A stretch of 64,000 nt of DNA from SLRI01 sp036796215 (GCA_036796215.1 DAIRDJ010000005.1:1-64000); one strand, 5' to 3'; shown: positions 34,671-44,208, counted from the first letter of the stretch. Program-made: numbers and translations. The notes: generated by a model from the sequence alone, not told the origin.

Positions 34671-35689
34671 GGGATGTAGGTGAACTGCTCGCCACCCGCC
34701 TCCATGAACTCTTCGCGGCCCTCCTGGTTGATCTCCTCCAGGGTCTCGACGCAGTCGGTCGCGAAGGCCGGCGAGATCACGGCGATCTTCTTCACCCCCT
34801 CCTTCGGCAAATGCTCCAGGGTCTCGTCGAGATAGGGCTGCAGCCATTCCTCCGGACCGAAGCGCGACTGAAAGCAGACCATGACCCGATCCTCGGGCCA
34901 GCCCAGCCGTTCGCGCACCAGCCGCGTCGTCTTGTGGCACATGCAGTGATAGGGGTCGCCGCTCATCAAGAAGCGCTTCGGCACGCCGTGATAGGACATG
35001 ATGAGCTTGTCCGGCTCCCAGTCCAGGATGGCGAGGTGGCGCTCGACGCTCTTGGCCAGGAGATCGATATAGCCGGGCTCGTCATGGTAGGGCCCCATGG
35101 TGCGGATGGCCGGCTGCCAGCGCATCTTCATCAGCGCCTCGAACGCCTTGTCGTAGGCCGTGGCGGTCGTGGGTGCCGCGTATTGCGGGTAGAGGGCCAT
35201 GAAGGCGATGCGGTTGCAGCCCTGCTCGGCGAGGCGCTCGAGGACGGACTGGATCGACGGGTTGCCGTAGCGCATCGCCCAGTCGACGACGATCTCGGGA
35301 TGCCTGGCCTGCAGCCGCGCGGCGAGCTTCTCGGCCTGGCTCCTGGTCACGGTCCTGAGCGGGCTTTCGTCCAGCTCCTCGTTCCAGATCGAGCGGTAGG
35401 CGGCTCCCGAGGTGAACGGGCGCTTCTTCAGGATGATCAGCTGGAGCAGCGGCTGCCAGAGCCAGGCCGGGTAGTCGATGACCCGCTTGTCGGAGAGAAA
35501 TTCGCCGAGATAGCGGCGCATCGACCAGTAGTCGGTGCCGTCCGGCGTGCCGAGATTGAGCAGCACGACACCGATCTTGCGGGTCATGACCCTCGGATGG
35601 TCGGCTGGCAGCGAGCCGGACGACGGGCGTGCCGCCGCCGCGTCGACTGTCACTGTCGCCGGTCGCTCGATCAGCCCGACGTCACGCAT
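34595..35689 (-). CDS. hemH: Ferrochelatase
   Basis: Inserts Fe2+ into protoporphyrin IX, the last step of heme synthesis. 364 residues from the ATG at 35687-35689. The leader SLPADHPRVMTRKIGVVLLNLGTPDG is the common ferrochelatase start. YDPSY-type iron-entry features are replaced by YCM/SYHGVPKRFLMSGDPYHCMCH with the catalytic histidine, and FQSRFGPEEWLQPYLDETL is standard. The stop overlaps the next gene. With hemE and hemJ at 51-53 kb the window carries three late heme genes. Confidence 0.96.
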   Translation of the reverse strand: MRDVGLIERPATVTVDAAAARPSSGSLPADHPRVMTRKIGVVLLNLGTPDGTDYWSMRRYLGEFLSDKRVIDYPAWLWQPLLQLIILKKRPFTSGAAYRSIWNEELDESPLRTVTRSQAEKLAARLQARHPEIVVDWAMRYGNPSIQSVLERLAEQGCNRIAFMALYPQYAAPTTATAYDKAFEALMKMRWQPAIRTMGPYHDEPGYIDLLAKSVERHLAILDWEPDKLIMSYHGVPKRFLMSGDPYHCMCHKTTRLVRERLGWPEDRVMVCFQSRFGPEEWLQPYLDETLEHLPKEGVKKIAVISPAFATDCVETLEEINQEGREEFMEAGGEQFTYIPCLNDDDAHMDFLASLAERETCGWV

Positions 35690-35889
35690 CGCGATCCCTG
35701 CCCTACTGCCCTTGCTGACTGTACAATATCTCTGCCCTTCACTGCACATAGGCGCCATGCCGCGGTGAGCAAGTTGCTGCGATTGTCGCGCTCGGCTTTG
35801 CCGGGTATGCTGAACACCTCTGACAGTCCGGCCGACCCGGTCCACCCTCGTCTCGGGCGGACGATCGACCCAGCACCGAAAGCACCTCG

Positions 35890-37272
35890 ATGACCATTGC
35901 CCCGAACTCGCTGGCCGCCCGCGACATCGCCTACAACATCCACCCCTTCACCAACCTCCGGGTGCACGAGCAGCAGGGGCCGCTCGTCATCACCGAGGGG
36001 CGCGGTGTGTTCGTCCGCGACGACGACGGCAAGGAGTATATCGAGGGCATGGCCGGGCTCTGGTGCACCAGTCTCGGCTTCAGCAACAAGCGGCTGGTCG
36101 AGGCTGCACGCCGGCAGATGGACCAGTTGCCCTACATGCATCAGTTCGCGCATCGCTCGACCGAGCCCGTCATCGAGCTCGCCGAGAAGCTGATCGGCAT
36201 CGCTCCGCCATCGCTGAAGAAGGCGTTCTTCGTCAATTCCGGCTCGGAAGCCATCGACACCGCGATCAAGCTCATCTGGTACTACAACAACGCCCGGGGC
36301 AAGCCCGAGAAGAAGCGGATCATCGCCCGGCGCCGCGCCTATCACGGCATCACGCTCGCCGCCGGCCATCTCACCGGTCTGCCCTACGCCCGGGCCGGCT
36401 TCGATCTGCCGATGAGCGATCGCTTCTTCCACGTGACGACGCCTTCCTTCTACCGCGACGGTCTGCCCGAGGAGAGCGAGGAAACGTTCGCCGACCGCCT
36501 CGCCCGCGAGATCGAGACCCTGATCCTGGCCCTGGGCCCGGACACGATCGCCGCGTTCTTCGCCGAGCCGGTCCAGGGTGCGGGCGGCGTCATCGTCCCG
36601 CCCGCCGCCTATTTCCACAAGATCCAGCCGATCTTGACGAAGTACGACGTTTTGCTGGTGGCGGATGAGGTGATCTGCGGATTCGGCCGCACCGGCAACA
36701 TGTTCGGCTGCGAGACCTTCGGTATCGAGCCCGATCTGATGACCGTGGCCAAGCAGCTCTCCTCGGCCTACCTGCCGATCGCCGGCGTCTTGATGCGCGA
36801 GGAGTTCTACGACGTGCTCGCCGAGCAGACGCAGAAGCTCGGCATGCTGGGCATGGGCTACACCTATGGCGGGCATCCGGTCTCCGCCGCCGTCGCCCTC
36901 GAGACGCTCAAGATCTACGAGGAGGAGGGCATGGTCGACCAGGTTCGCGCCAAGGCCCCCCGCTTCCAGGAGCGCCTGGCGCAGCTGGGCGCGCATCCGC
37001 TGGTCGGCGAGGCGCGGGGCGTGGGCCTGATCGGGGCGATCGAGATCGTCGCCGACAAGGCGACCCGGGCGCAGTTCCCGGTTGCGGCCAAGGCGGCCGC
37101 GGCGGTTGCCGCCAACTGCCTGCCGCACGGCCTGATCCTCCGCCCGCTGCCGGGCGACGTGGTCGGCATCTGCCCGCCCTTGATCATCACCGAGGCGGAG
37201 ATCGACATGCTGTTCGACCGGCTGGGCCAGGCCCTGGACGACACGCTGCCGGCGATGCAGCAGGCGGCGTGA
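35890..37272 (+). CDS. Omega-aminotransferase, class III
   Basis: A 460-residue PLP-dependent aminotransferase of the group that transfers amino groups from amines or beta-amino acids to pyruvate. Marks are MAGLWCTSLGFSNKRLVEAA, FFVNSGSEAIDTAIKLIWYYNN, VADEVICGFGRTG (PLP aspartate) and the Schiff-base lysine in TVAKQLSSAYLPIAG. The C-terminal region is complete. It is divergent from hemH across a 200-base gap. The third such paralog in the window after argD and the frameshifted copy. Confidence 0.94.
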   Translation: MTIAPNSLAARDIAYNIHPFTNLRVHEQQGPLVITEGRGVFVRDDDGKEYIEGMAGLWCTSLGFSNKRLVEAARRQMDQLPYMHQFAHRSTEPVIELAEKLIGIAPPSLKKAFFVNSGSEAIDTAIKLIWYYNNARGKPEKKRIIARRRAYHGITLAAGHLTGLPYARAGFDLPMSDRFFHVTTPSFYRDGLPEESEETFADRLAREIETLILALGPDTIAAFFAEPVQGAGGVIVPPAAYFHKIQPILTKYDVLLVADEVICGFGRTGNMFGCETFGIEPDLMTVAKQLSSAYLPIAGVLMREEFYDVLAEQTQKLGMLGMGYTYGGHPVSAAVALETLKIYEEEGMVDQVRAKAPRFQERLAQLGAHPLVGEARGVGLIGAIEIVADKATRAQFPVAAKAAAAVAANCLPHGLILRPLPGDVVGICPPLIITEAEIDMLFDRLGQALDDTLPAMQQAA

Positions 37273-37312
37273 GGCGGCACATGCAACTGATCGAAAAGGC
37301 TGCAGCCAGCCG

Positions 37313-37531
37313 ATGAAGCCCCATCCCTGGCTGCAGCCGCTCTACCGCCGCGTGCTCGTTACCCTCTTCTGCTTCGCCTGGGCGGCGTGGGAAGGGGTCT
37401 ATGATGCGAGCTCGATCTGGTTTCTCTTGATGCTCGGCATCAGCGCCTGGGCGGTCTGGGACTTTTTCATCTCGGGCAATTATGCACCCAAGGCCGAGAA
37501 GGCCGAGTCGGCTGGCTCCGGCGACGGATAG
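37313..37531 (+). CDS. Small two-helix membrane protein
   Basis: A 72-residue protein. Two hydrophobic stretches (LVTLFCFAWAAWEG and IWFLLMLGISAWAVWDFFI) flank a short loop, with a Lys/Glu-rich tail. It may be a small accessory subunit; no family is recognised. It lies between an aminotransferase and a diheme cytochrome, 11 bases before the latter, so it could assist that cytochrome. Confidence 0.6.
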   Translation: MKPHPWLQPLYRRVLVTLFCFAWAAWEGVYDASSIWFLLMLGISAWAVWDFFISGNYAPKAEKAESAGSGDG

Positions 37532-37542
37532 GGGGTCGGTCG

Positions 37543-38019
37543 ATGCGCTGGACGGCGCTGGTTGCCCTGCTGATCGGGTCGGGCGCCGCCTCGGCGGCCG
37601 ACATTCACGCCTACTGGGAGAACCACTGCCTCGAGTGCCACGGGCATGCCGGCGCCTTTGCCCGCGAGCGGCTGACGGTCGTGGACGGTGTCCTGGTGTC
37701 CGACCGCTGGGGCAGCGGGCTCGACCGGTTTCTCGCCAATCACCACACGACACCAGCGACGCTCGGCCCGATCATCGCGATGCTGACCGCCCAGGTGGCG
37801 ACACCGGCACTCTATGCCGAGCATTGCAGTGGCTGCCACGGTACGGCTGCCGATCTCGTCCGCGACTCGGTCGACCGCCGGGAGGGTGTGCTCCACGGCC
37901 GCTCGTCCGGCCGTGCGCTGGCGCGCTTCCTGACGCGGCATGGCGGGCTGGCAAGCGACGAAATCCCGATCGTCTTGGAGAGCCTGGACCGGCTGGTGGA
38001 CGAAACCGTGGCGCGCTGA
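37543..38019 (+). CDS. Diheme c-type cytochrome
   Basis: A 158-residue periplasmic protein with an N-terminal signal peptide (cleavage near ASAADI) and two heme c attachment motifs, CLECH at about residue 31 and CSGCH at about residue 95. The two domains are probably tandem single-heme cytochrome folds. The fifth and sixth iron ligands are not certain. Redox partner and function are unknown. The small two-helix gene upstream may be cotranscribed. Confidence 0.85.
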   Translation: MRWTALVALLIGSGAASAADIHAYWENHCLECHGHAGAFARERLTVVDGVLVSDRWGSGLDRFLANHHTTPATLGPIIAMLTAQVATPALYAEHCSGCHGTAADLVRDSVDRREGVLHGRSSGRALARFLTRHGGLASDEIPIVLESLDRLVDETVAR

Positions 38020-38026
38020 GCTGCGG

Positions 38027-38953
38027 TCAGCACGTCTGCCGGGCGAGCCGATCCAGCAACTCGGCAAAGCCGGTACGGCAGGTGAAGCCCAGGCCACGGG
38101 TCGCCTTCGATGCATCGTAGACCCGGTCGATCGAGTCGAACATGCTCCAACCGAGTCTCGCGTAGACCGCGCGATAGTGGGGAAAATAGCCTGCGACGAC
38201 GGCGGGGGCATCGGCGATGAGTGCTTTGCAGTCATCGGGGGTGAACGGCGTCGGCGCCGAAACGATGAAGGTATCGAAGCCGAGTGCGGGGGCCCGGTCG
38301 AGGGCGGCCAGATGGGCTGCGGCAGCGTCCTCGACGGTCAACCTGCGAAACAGCAGTTCGTTCGCCTTGGTGTTCGCATCCGACTGCTGAATCGCATGCG
38401 CCATGTCGTCGGCCTCGGGAAAGAAGCGCGACGTCCGGAGCATCACCAGCGGCAGGCCGTGGAGCTCGTGCTGGAGGCGGCAGAGATGCTCGGCCGCGAG
38501 CTTGGTCACGCCATAGATGTTGCGTGGCCGGAGCCCGGTCATCGCCTCGGTGAGCCACGCCGCCCGGGTCGCCCCGCCGGCGCGGCCGGCCCTTATCTCG
38601 GCCGAGATCATCAAGGAGGTCGTCGAGGTGAAGACGAAGCGATCGACCGACGAGCCCGGTGCCGTGGCGGCCTCGAGCAGGTTCAAGGTGCCCTGGACAT
38701 TGACGGCGACGAAGGCACTCGACGGGTGGGTCGCGACATGCGGCTTGTGCAGGGTGGCGGCGTGGACGATGGCCTGTATCGTGAAGTCGCGGATGGTGGC
38801 GTCGACCAGCCGCGCGTCGGTGATCGAGCCCACGACGCTGGTGGTCGGGCCAGCCTCGATGTCGAGACCGACCACCTCGTGGCCGGCGGCCCGGAGCTGC
38901 GGCACCAGCGTCTGCCCCAGCCAGCCGGTGGAGCCGGTCACGAGAACGCGCAT
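38027..38953 (-). CDS. NAD(P)-dependent epimerase/dehydratase
   Basis: A 308-residue extended short-chain dehydrogenase. The N-terminal GSTGWLGQTLVPQLRAAGHEV holds the nucleotide-binding GxxGxxG motif. FTSTTS provides the catalytic serine/threonine and NIYGVTKLAAEHLCRL the YxxxK pair. The substrate (sugar nucleotide or other) cannot be named. It converges on the cytochrome gene with seven bases between and is 12 bases downstream of a lipoprotein gene on the same strand. Confidence 0.9.
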   Translation of the reverse strand: MRVLVTGSTGWLGQTLVPQLRAAGHEVVGLDIEAGPTTSVVGSITDARLVDATIRDFTIQAIVHAATLHKPHVATHPSSAFVAVNVQGTLNLLEAATAPGSSVDRFVFTSTTSLMISAEIRAGRAGGATRAAWLTEAMTGLRPRNIYGVTKLAAEHLCRLQHELHGLPLVMLRTSRFFPEADDMAHAIQQSDANTKANELLFRRLTVEDAAAAHLAALDRAPALGFDTFIVSAPTPFTPDDCKALIADAPAVVAGYFPHYRAVYARLGWSMFDSIDRVYDASKATRGLGFTCRTGFAELLDRLARQTC

Positions 38954-38965
38954 CGACCGCGGCGG

Positions 38966-39508
38966 CTAGGCCTGCCTGAGGCAGGCGACCGTCGGCGCGT
39001 CCGGGTCGTCGTCGCGCATCACGAGCTCGCTCGCGGTGATCCTGAAGATCTCGGCCCGGCCGTCACCGGCCCGATCGACGAAGACCGCGGCCGCACCCTG
39101 CATCAGCGACGAGAGACCACCCTCGCTGCTGTCGGCGGCGGCAACGTCGACATCGGTGTCGGTGGTGACCAGCCGGTCGCCCTCGACCTGCCAGTTGCCG
39201 GTCATCCGCAGCACCATGTCGCCGGCCCCGGGCATCGTCTCGGCCATCGGCAGGAGTGCTTCGCTCGTCATCGTGCCGTCGGCGGCGAGGTCGATGGTCG
39301 TGGTGACCGGCGGCTGGTCAGAATAGGGGTTGAGCTCGCGGCAGCTCCAGGTGCCGACGAGCTCGGCGCTCGAGACCGTAGTGACCTCCTTGCCGACGCT
39401 CACCGCGGGCCGGCTCTGGCTCATGCCGAGCGGCTCGAGGTCGGCGACCTTGCAGGCGGCGAGCAGGCCCGTGGACGCGATCAGGATGGTGGCGGAAACG
39501 CAGCGCAT
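38966..39508 (-). CDS. Hypothetical lipoprotein
   Basis: A 180-residue lipoprotein with lipobox LLAACK. The mature part has repeated strands (LVGTWSCRELN, GNWQVEGDRLVTTDTDV), suggesting a small beta-barrel of the lipocalin or Inh/Omp19 type, a guess from pattern only. I recognise no active site. It is followed by the epimerase gene. Confidence 0.6.
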   Translation of the reverse strand: MRCVSATILIASTGLLAACKVADLEPLGMSQSRPAVSVGKEVTTVSSAELVGTWSCRELNPYSDQPPVTTTIDLAADGTMTSEALLPMAETMPGAGDMVLRMTGNWQVEGDRLVTTDTDVDVAAADSSEGGLSSLMQGAAAVFVDRAGDGRAEIFRITASELVMRDDDPDAPTVACLRQA

Positions 39509-39593
39509 GACAACTCCAGGAGGGCGGTAAACGCCATGGTTGTCGGCGCAGCCGGAGCGTCGCGCAAGCCCCGAGGTGCCGTGCGTCGCCGGT

Positions 39594-40580
39594 TCAGGCA
39601 GCCTTCAGGCGCTCGCGCCCGTGCGGCTCCCGGTAGTCGATCAGCGGGCCCAGTGGTACCACGCCACCGGGATTGATAGTGCCGTGGCTGCCGTAATAAT
39701 GCTGCTTGATGTGGTGGAAATCGACCGTCTCGGCGATCCCCGGCTGCTGGTAGAGTTCGCGGGTGTAGGCCCAAAGGGCCGGGTAGTCGACGAGCCGGCG
39801 GAGATTGCACTTGAAGTGGCCGACATAGACGGGATCGAAGCGGATCAGTGTGGTGAACAGCCGCCAGTCGGCCTCGGTGAGCCGGTCACCGACGAGATAA
39901 CGCTGGCCCGACAGGCGCTCCTCGAGCCAGTCGAGACTGGCGAAGAGCTCGGTCACGGCCTCCTCGTAGGCTTCCTGGGTCGTGGCGAAGCCTGCCTTAT
40001 AGACGCCGTTGTTGACCGTGTCGTAGATGCGCGCGTTCACGGCGTCGATCTCGGGCCGGAGTTCCTTCGGGTAGTAGTCGCCGGGGGCGGCCCCGACGTC
40101 GTCGAAGGCGGCATTGAACATGCGGATGATCTCGGCCGATTCGTTCGAGGCCACGGTCGCCTGCTGCTTGTCCCAGAGCACGGGCACGGTCACCCGACCG
40201 CTATAGTCGGGCTTGGCACGGGTGTAGAGCTCGTGCAGCCGCTCGAGGCCGTAGAGCCGGTCGCCGGTCGCCGCAGCACCCGTCTCGAACGTCCAACCCT
40301 CGCCGGCCATGTGCCAATGGACGACCGAGACGTCGATCATCGCCTCCAGCCCCTTGAGCTTTCTGAAGATCAGCGTGCGGTGCGCCCAGGGGCAGGCGAG
40401 CGAGACGTAGAGGTGGTAGCGGCCGGGCTCCGCCTTGAACCCGCCACTGCCCGAGGGGCCGGGGCTGCCGTCGCTGGACACCCAGTTGCGGAACTGCGAC
40501 GCCGACCGCTCGAACCGGCCGCCGCTCTTCCTTGTATCGTACCACTTGTCCTGCCACTTGCCGTCGACGAGCAGCCCCAT
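39594..40580 (-). CDS. Glutathionyl-hydroquinone reductase-like GST
   Basis: A 328-residue glutathione S-transferase of the Xi/YqjG class, which reductively removes glutathione from glutathionyl-hydroquinones. The catalytic cysteine is in SLACPWAHRTLIF (about residue 60). FDVGAAPGDYYPKELRPEI and DWLEERLSGQRYLVGDRLTEADWRLFTTLIRFD are typical. The start is the ATG at 40578-40580. It lies 41 bases downstream of wrbA on the same strand, and a quinone-detoxification pair is a reasonable reading. Confidence 0.9.
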   Translation of the reverse strand: MGLLVDGKWQDKWYDTRKSGGRFERSASQFRNWVSSDGSPGPSGSGGFKAEPGRYHLYVSLACPWAHRTLIFRKLKGLEAMIDVSVVHWHMAGEGWTFETGAAATGDRLYGLERLHELYTRAKPDYSGRVTVPVLWDKQQATVASNESAEIIRMFNAAFDDVGAAPGDYYPKELRPEIDAVNARIYDTVNNGVYKAGFATTQEAYEEAVTELFASLDWLEERLSGQRYLVGDRLTEADWRLFTTLIRFDPVYVGHFKCNLRRLVDYPALWAYTRELYQQPGIAETVDFHHIKQHYYGSHGTINPGGVVPLGPLIDYREPHGRERLKAA

Positions 40581-40621
40581 CGGTCCTCTCCCTTCCGGCT
40601 GGTGCAGCCCTTCAGCTGCTC

Positions 40622-41224
40622 TCAGCCCTTGAGTTTCTGGGCGATCTCGGCCACGTGGCGGCCCTGGAAGCGGGCCATGCCGAGTTCCTGCTCCGACGGC
40701 TGGCGGCTGCCGTCGCCGTCGGCGATGGTCGAAGCACCATAGGGCGACCCGCCCTTGATCTCGTCGAGGCCCATCTGCGCGGTGCAGGAATAGGGCAATC
40801 CCACGATGACGAGGCCGTGGTGGAGCAGCGTGATGTGGGTGGCGAGGATCGTGCTTTCCTGGCCGCCGTGCTGGGTGGCCGAACTCGTGAACACAGAGCC
40901 GACCTTGCCGACCAGCGCACCCTTGGCCCAGAGCCCGCCGGTCTGGTCCCAGAAGTTGCGCATCTGCGCTGCCATGTTGCCGAACCGGGTGGGCGTGCCG
41001 ACGATGATCGCGTCGTAGTCGGCAAGCTCGCCGGGCTCGGCCACGGGGGCCGCCTGGTCGAGCTTCGCCCCCGCCTTCTCGGCCGCCTCGCGCGGGATCA
41101 GGTCGGCCACCCGCTTGACGGTGACCTCGACCCCGTCGACCTCCCCGGCACCTGCGGCCACAGCGTTCGCCATGGTCTCGATATGGCCATACATGCTGTA
41201 GTAGAGAACGAGCACCGTGGTCAT
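40622..41224 (-). CDS. wrbA: NAD(P)H:quinone oxidoreductase WrbA
   Basis: Flavodoxin-like tetrameric FMN enzyme, 200 residues, that reduces quinones by two electrons to avoid semiquinones. FMN phosphate-binding segment YYSMYGHIETMA near residue 10 and TPTRFGNMAAQMRNFWDQTGGLW near residue 80 are diagnostic. I used the ATG at 41222-41224. It is followed by the GST-like gene and both concern quinone handling. Confidence 0.95.
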   Translation of the reverse strand: MTTVLVLYYSMYGHIETMANAVAAGAGEVDGVEVTVKRVADLIPREAAEKAGAKLDQAAPVAEPGELADYDAIIVGTPTRFGNMAAQMRNFWDQTGGLWAKGALVGKVGSVFTSSATQHGGQESTILATHITLLHHGLVIVGLPYSCTAQMGLDEIKGGSPYGASTIADGDGSRQPSEQELGMARFQGRHVAEIAQKLKG

Positions 41225-41380
41225 CGACCACACCCTTCTTGTTGCTCTGATAATCGTGAGATGGGGGCTGGATGGCGACTTGGGCATCGAGGTTGGGCGA
41301 AGGGTCCGTTTCCGCTCGGGACACGATCGGGCGGCGGGTCCTGTCGCCGGGCCGCAAAGGGCTCGGAGCCGCGACGTCTT

Positions 41381-43114
41381 TTAGAGTGCGATTGCCTTCT
41401 GCCCCTCGACGTCCTCGACTTTCAGGCGTTCGGGCTTCTCGTCCCGAGCGAGGAGTTGGACGGCCTGGTCGGCGGCATCCTGGAAGGGTTCGAGAACGAG
41501 ATCGGCCCCGGCCTCGTGCAGGGTGGCGGTATCGGCGTCGTGACGGTTGGTGACGGCGATGCTACCCTTGAAGTTCTGCTCCTTGAGCGCTCTGATCAGG
41601 GCGATCCTCGGGTCCTCGTGGAAGATGCCCGTATCGTGGGCGGGCATTGTCGCGATCGCCCACTTGGCGTGGGCGATCGGCAGGTGGGCGATGAACTCGG
41701 GGTCCATGGCATCGCCGTAGACGCCATCCCGGCCGTCCTTTTGCCAGCTGCGAACGGCAGACGGGTTGAAGTCGACGCCCAGGACCTTGAGGCCGAGGCG
41801 GTCGAGTCGGGTGGCGATCGCCGTGCCGAAACGGCCGAGGCCGAAGATGATGGCGTCGTAACGGCCTGCCACACCGTCGTCGATGCCCTGTTCGGCCGGT
41901 GTGTCCTTGCGCTCGAAGGGGGAGAGCAGCGGCTCGAGCCAAGCGTAGAGGACGTGGCTGTAGGTGATCATGTAGACGCTGCCGGCGATGGTGACGAGGC
42001 CGACGAGCGTGACGAGCCCGAGCGCACTGTTGTCGACATGGCCGAGGGTAATGCCCATCGCCATGAAGATGAGCGAGAACTCGCTGATCTGCGCCACGGT
42101 GAGCCCGGCGAGAAAGCCGGTGCGCTTGCGGTAGCCCATCGCCCCCATGATCGCGAGCACGATCAAGGGGTTGCCGACGAGCACGAAGAGCGAGAGCACA
42201 GTCGAGGCCCACAAATTCGCCCCGAGCCCCGCGAGATCCAGTTGCATGCCGAGATAGATGAAGAAGAAGAGGATGAGGAAGTCGCGCAAGGGGGCGAGGC
42301 GCGCGACGATGGCCTCACGATAGGGGGTCGAGGCGAGGGCGATGCCGGCGAGCAGCCCGCCGAGCTCCTTGCCGAAGCCGACGACGTCGCCAATGGCGGC
42401 AAAAAGGGCGGCCATGGCGATGGCGAACGAGATCAGGAGCTCCGGTGCCCTTGCCATCCGTTCGGTCAGCGGATCGGCGATGAAGTGGATGAAGACGAGG
42501 ACGAAGGCGAGCATCAGCGCGCTGCCACCCAGAACCTGGAGGATGCCGCCGACGGCCCCGTCAGTGCCGCCGGTGCCGGCAATACCGATCGCCGAGAGCA
42601 CGACCATGGCAAGGACGACGACGATGTCCTGGACGATGAGAAAGCCCAAGGCGATGCGGCCGTGCAGGCTGTCGATCTCGCGTTTGTCGGAGAGCAGCTT
42701 GACGATGATGATGGTCGACGAGAAGGTCAGCGCCACGGCGACGTAGAGGCTGGTGACGGTATCGAGGCCGAGGGCGAGGCAGAGGACGAAGCCGATGCCG
42801 GCCGTGAAGGCCACCTGGCCGAGGCCCGTGGTCAGCGCCACGGTGCCGAGGGTCCTGACCAGCTTCACATCGAGCTTGATGCCGACGAGAAACAGCAGCA
42901 CCGCGATGCCGAGTTCGGCCAGGAGGTGGATCTGCTCGGGCGAGTGGGTGAGCTGCAGCATCGACGGCCCGGCGAGGATGCCGACGGCGATGAAGCTCAC
43001 GATCAGGGGTTGGCGGGCGAGGATGCCGAGAAAGCCGACGGCCGCGGCCAGGCTCAGGAGGGCCGCGATCTCGTAGAAGACGTTTTGTGACACGAGCTCG
43101 GTCAAAGGCCGCAA
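41381..43114 (-). CDS. CPA2-type monovalent cation:proton antiporter with RCK domain
   Basis: A 577-residue protein. The N-terminal part (about residues 1-385) has a dozen hydrophobic helices of the KefB/KefC-like Na+/H+ or K+/H+ exchanger fold. The C-terminal TrkA-N domain begins at AIIFGLGRFGTAIATRLDRLG and carries the glycine-rich nucleotide-binding motif that senses NAD(H). It probably regulates potassium or pH. It is downstream of a LysR gene on the same strand. Confidence 0.9.
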   Translation of the reverse strand: MRPLTELVSQNVFYEIAALLSLAAAVGFLGILARQPLIVSFIAVGILAGPSMLQLTHSPEQIHLLAELGIAVLLFLVGIKLDVKLVRTLGTVALTTGLGQVAFTAGIGFVLCLALGLDTVTSLYVAVALTFSSTIIIVKLLSDKREIDSLHGRIALGFLIVQDIVVVLAMVVLSAIGIAGTGGTDGAVGGILQVLGGSALMLAFVLVFIHFIADPLTERMARAPELLISFAIAMAALFAAIGDVVGFGKELGGLLAGIALASTPYREAIVARLAPLRDFLILFFFIYLGMQLDLAGLGANLWASTVLSLFVLVGNPLIVLAIMGAMGYRKRTGFLAGLTVAQISEFSLIFMAMGITLGHVDNSALGLVTLVGLVTIAGSVYMITYSHVLYAWLEPLLSPFERKDTPAEQGIDDGVAGRYDAIIFGLGRFGTAIATRLDRLGLKVLGVDFNPSAVRSWQKDGRDGVYGDAMDPEFIAHLPIAHAKWAIATMPAHDTGIFHEDPRIALIRALKEQNFKGSIAVTNRHDADTATLHEAGADLVLEPFQDAADQAVQLLARDEKPERLKVEDVEGQKAIAL

Positions 43115-43188
43115 GCCTCCGCTGACGACAGTCTGAGAGAGCGCTTATACCAATCCCTGACCGGCAAAGAAGGCCGGCTCGGTCGGTT

Positions 43189-44064
43189 TCAGGCGGCGTG
43201 TGCCTTTTGGCCCTGGACGAGAGCGCTTCTGATGTGGCGGGCGAGTTCGTCCGCGATGTCGGAGCTGCCGGCGCGTGGCAGATAGAGGCAGATGTGGAAG
43301 TCGGGCAGTTTCGGCAGGTCCGCGTCGGGACCGAGAATGGTGAGATTGCCCGGGACCGACGAGGCGAGCAGGGCGGTGACGCCGAGATCGGCTTCGACGC
43401 TGACGTAGAGCGGCTGCATCGCACTGGTCTCGCAGACCGAGCGCCAGTTGCGGCCCGCCTTGGCGAGCCGCTCGAGCACGGCATTGCGAAAAATGCAGCC
43501 CTGGTCACCGAGGGCGACCGGCAGGGGATCGCGCAGATAGGCGGTGCCGTTGGCTGCGCCCACCCAGACCAGCGGCTCGCGGAGCAGCTTCTCGCCACCC
43601 TTCTGCGGGCTCTGCTCGGTGGTCAGGCAGAGGTCGATCGTGCCGTTCTTCAGCTGCTCCTGCAGCTCCACGGTGACGCCGGCGACGATATAGACCCGAA
43701 CATCGGGCCACGCCTTGTCGAAGCTCTTCAGAATGGGCGGGATGTAGGGCGAGATGATGTCGTGCGGCACGCCCAGGCGGACCTCGCCGGCGAAATCGGG
43801 GGCGGTCATTGTGGCCCAGATCTCGTCGTTCATGGCGAGCAGCCGCGGCGCCTTGGCGAGCAGCATCCCACCGCTCGAGGTCAGCGTCAGCTTGCGCAGA
43901 TCCCGGTCGAAGAGGGGTCGATCGAACAGTTCCTCCAGTCGCTTGATCTGCTGGCTTACCGCCGCCTGGGTCAGGTGCAGCTGCCTTGCCGCCGTCGTCA
44001 TGCTGCCGGTCTCGGCGACAGCGACGAAGCTGCGCAGCAGGCTGGTGTCGATATTGCGCCGCAC
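43189..44064 (-). CDS. LysR-family transcriptional regulator
   Basis: A 291-residue DNA-binding regulator. The N-terminal HTH (SLLRSFVAVAETGSMTTAARQLHLTQAAVSQQIKRLEELF, described as landmarks) is intact, and the effector domain begins about residue 90 (EVRLGVPHDIISPYIPPILKSF). Neighbours divide on both sides: the antiporter downstream and the DUF1127 gene divergent. Its own upstream region has two inverted repeats that may be its operators. Confidence 0.93.
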   Translation of the reverse strand: MRRNIDTSLLRSFVAVAETGSMTTAARQLHLTQAAVSQQIKRLEELFDRPLFDRDLRKLTLTSSGGMLLAKAPRLLAMNDEIWATMTAPDFAGEVRLGVPHDIISPYIPPILKSFDKAWPDVRVYIVAGVTVELQEQLKNGTIDLCLTTEQSPQKGGEKLLREPLVWVGAANGTAYLRDPLPVALGDQGCIFRNAVLERLAKAGRNWRSVCETSAMQPLYVSVEADLGVTALLASSVPGNLTILGPDADLPKLPDFHICLYLPRAGSSDIADELARHIRSALVQGQKAHAA

Positions 44065-44088
44065 GGTCTCTGCTCCAGTGGCTGAGGG

Positions 44089-44136
44089 GATAACGATCGC
44101 TTATCACGAACATAAGAAACATTCGTTTCTCTTATG
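44089..44136. repeat. Two inverted repeats between lysR and the DUF1127 gene
   Basis: GATAA (44089-44093) and TTATC (44101-44105) form a 5-base repeat. CATAAG...CTTATG (44111-44136) is a longer, imperfect palindrome with inner AAAC/GTTT. Their place in a divergent LysR control region suggests operators for the regulator, but binding is inferred only. Confidence 0.5.
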
Positions 44137-44208
44137 CTATGGTAGCCCCTATCTTGTCAATCGGACGGGCGTTCTTCGGCGCCCTTGCAGAGACGTGGAG
44201 CTGGTATC

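Noticed and set aside
40532..43090. 852-codon frame opposite wrbA and the antiporter
   Set aside because: It is antisense to two recognised genes and has no domain, so it is a GC-driven shadow.
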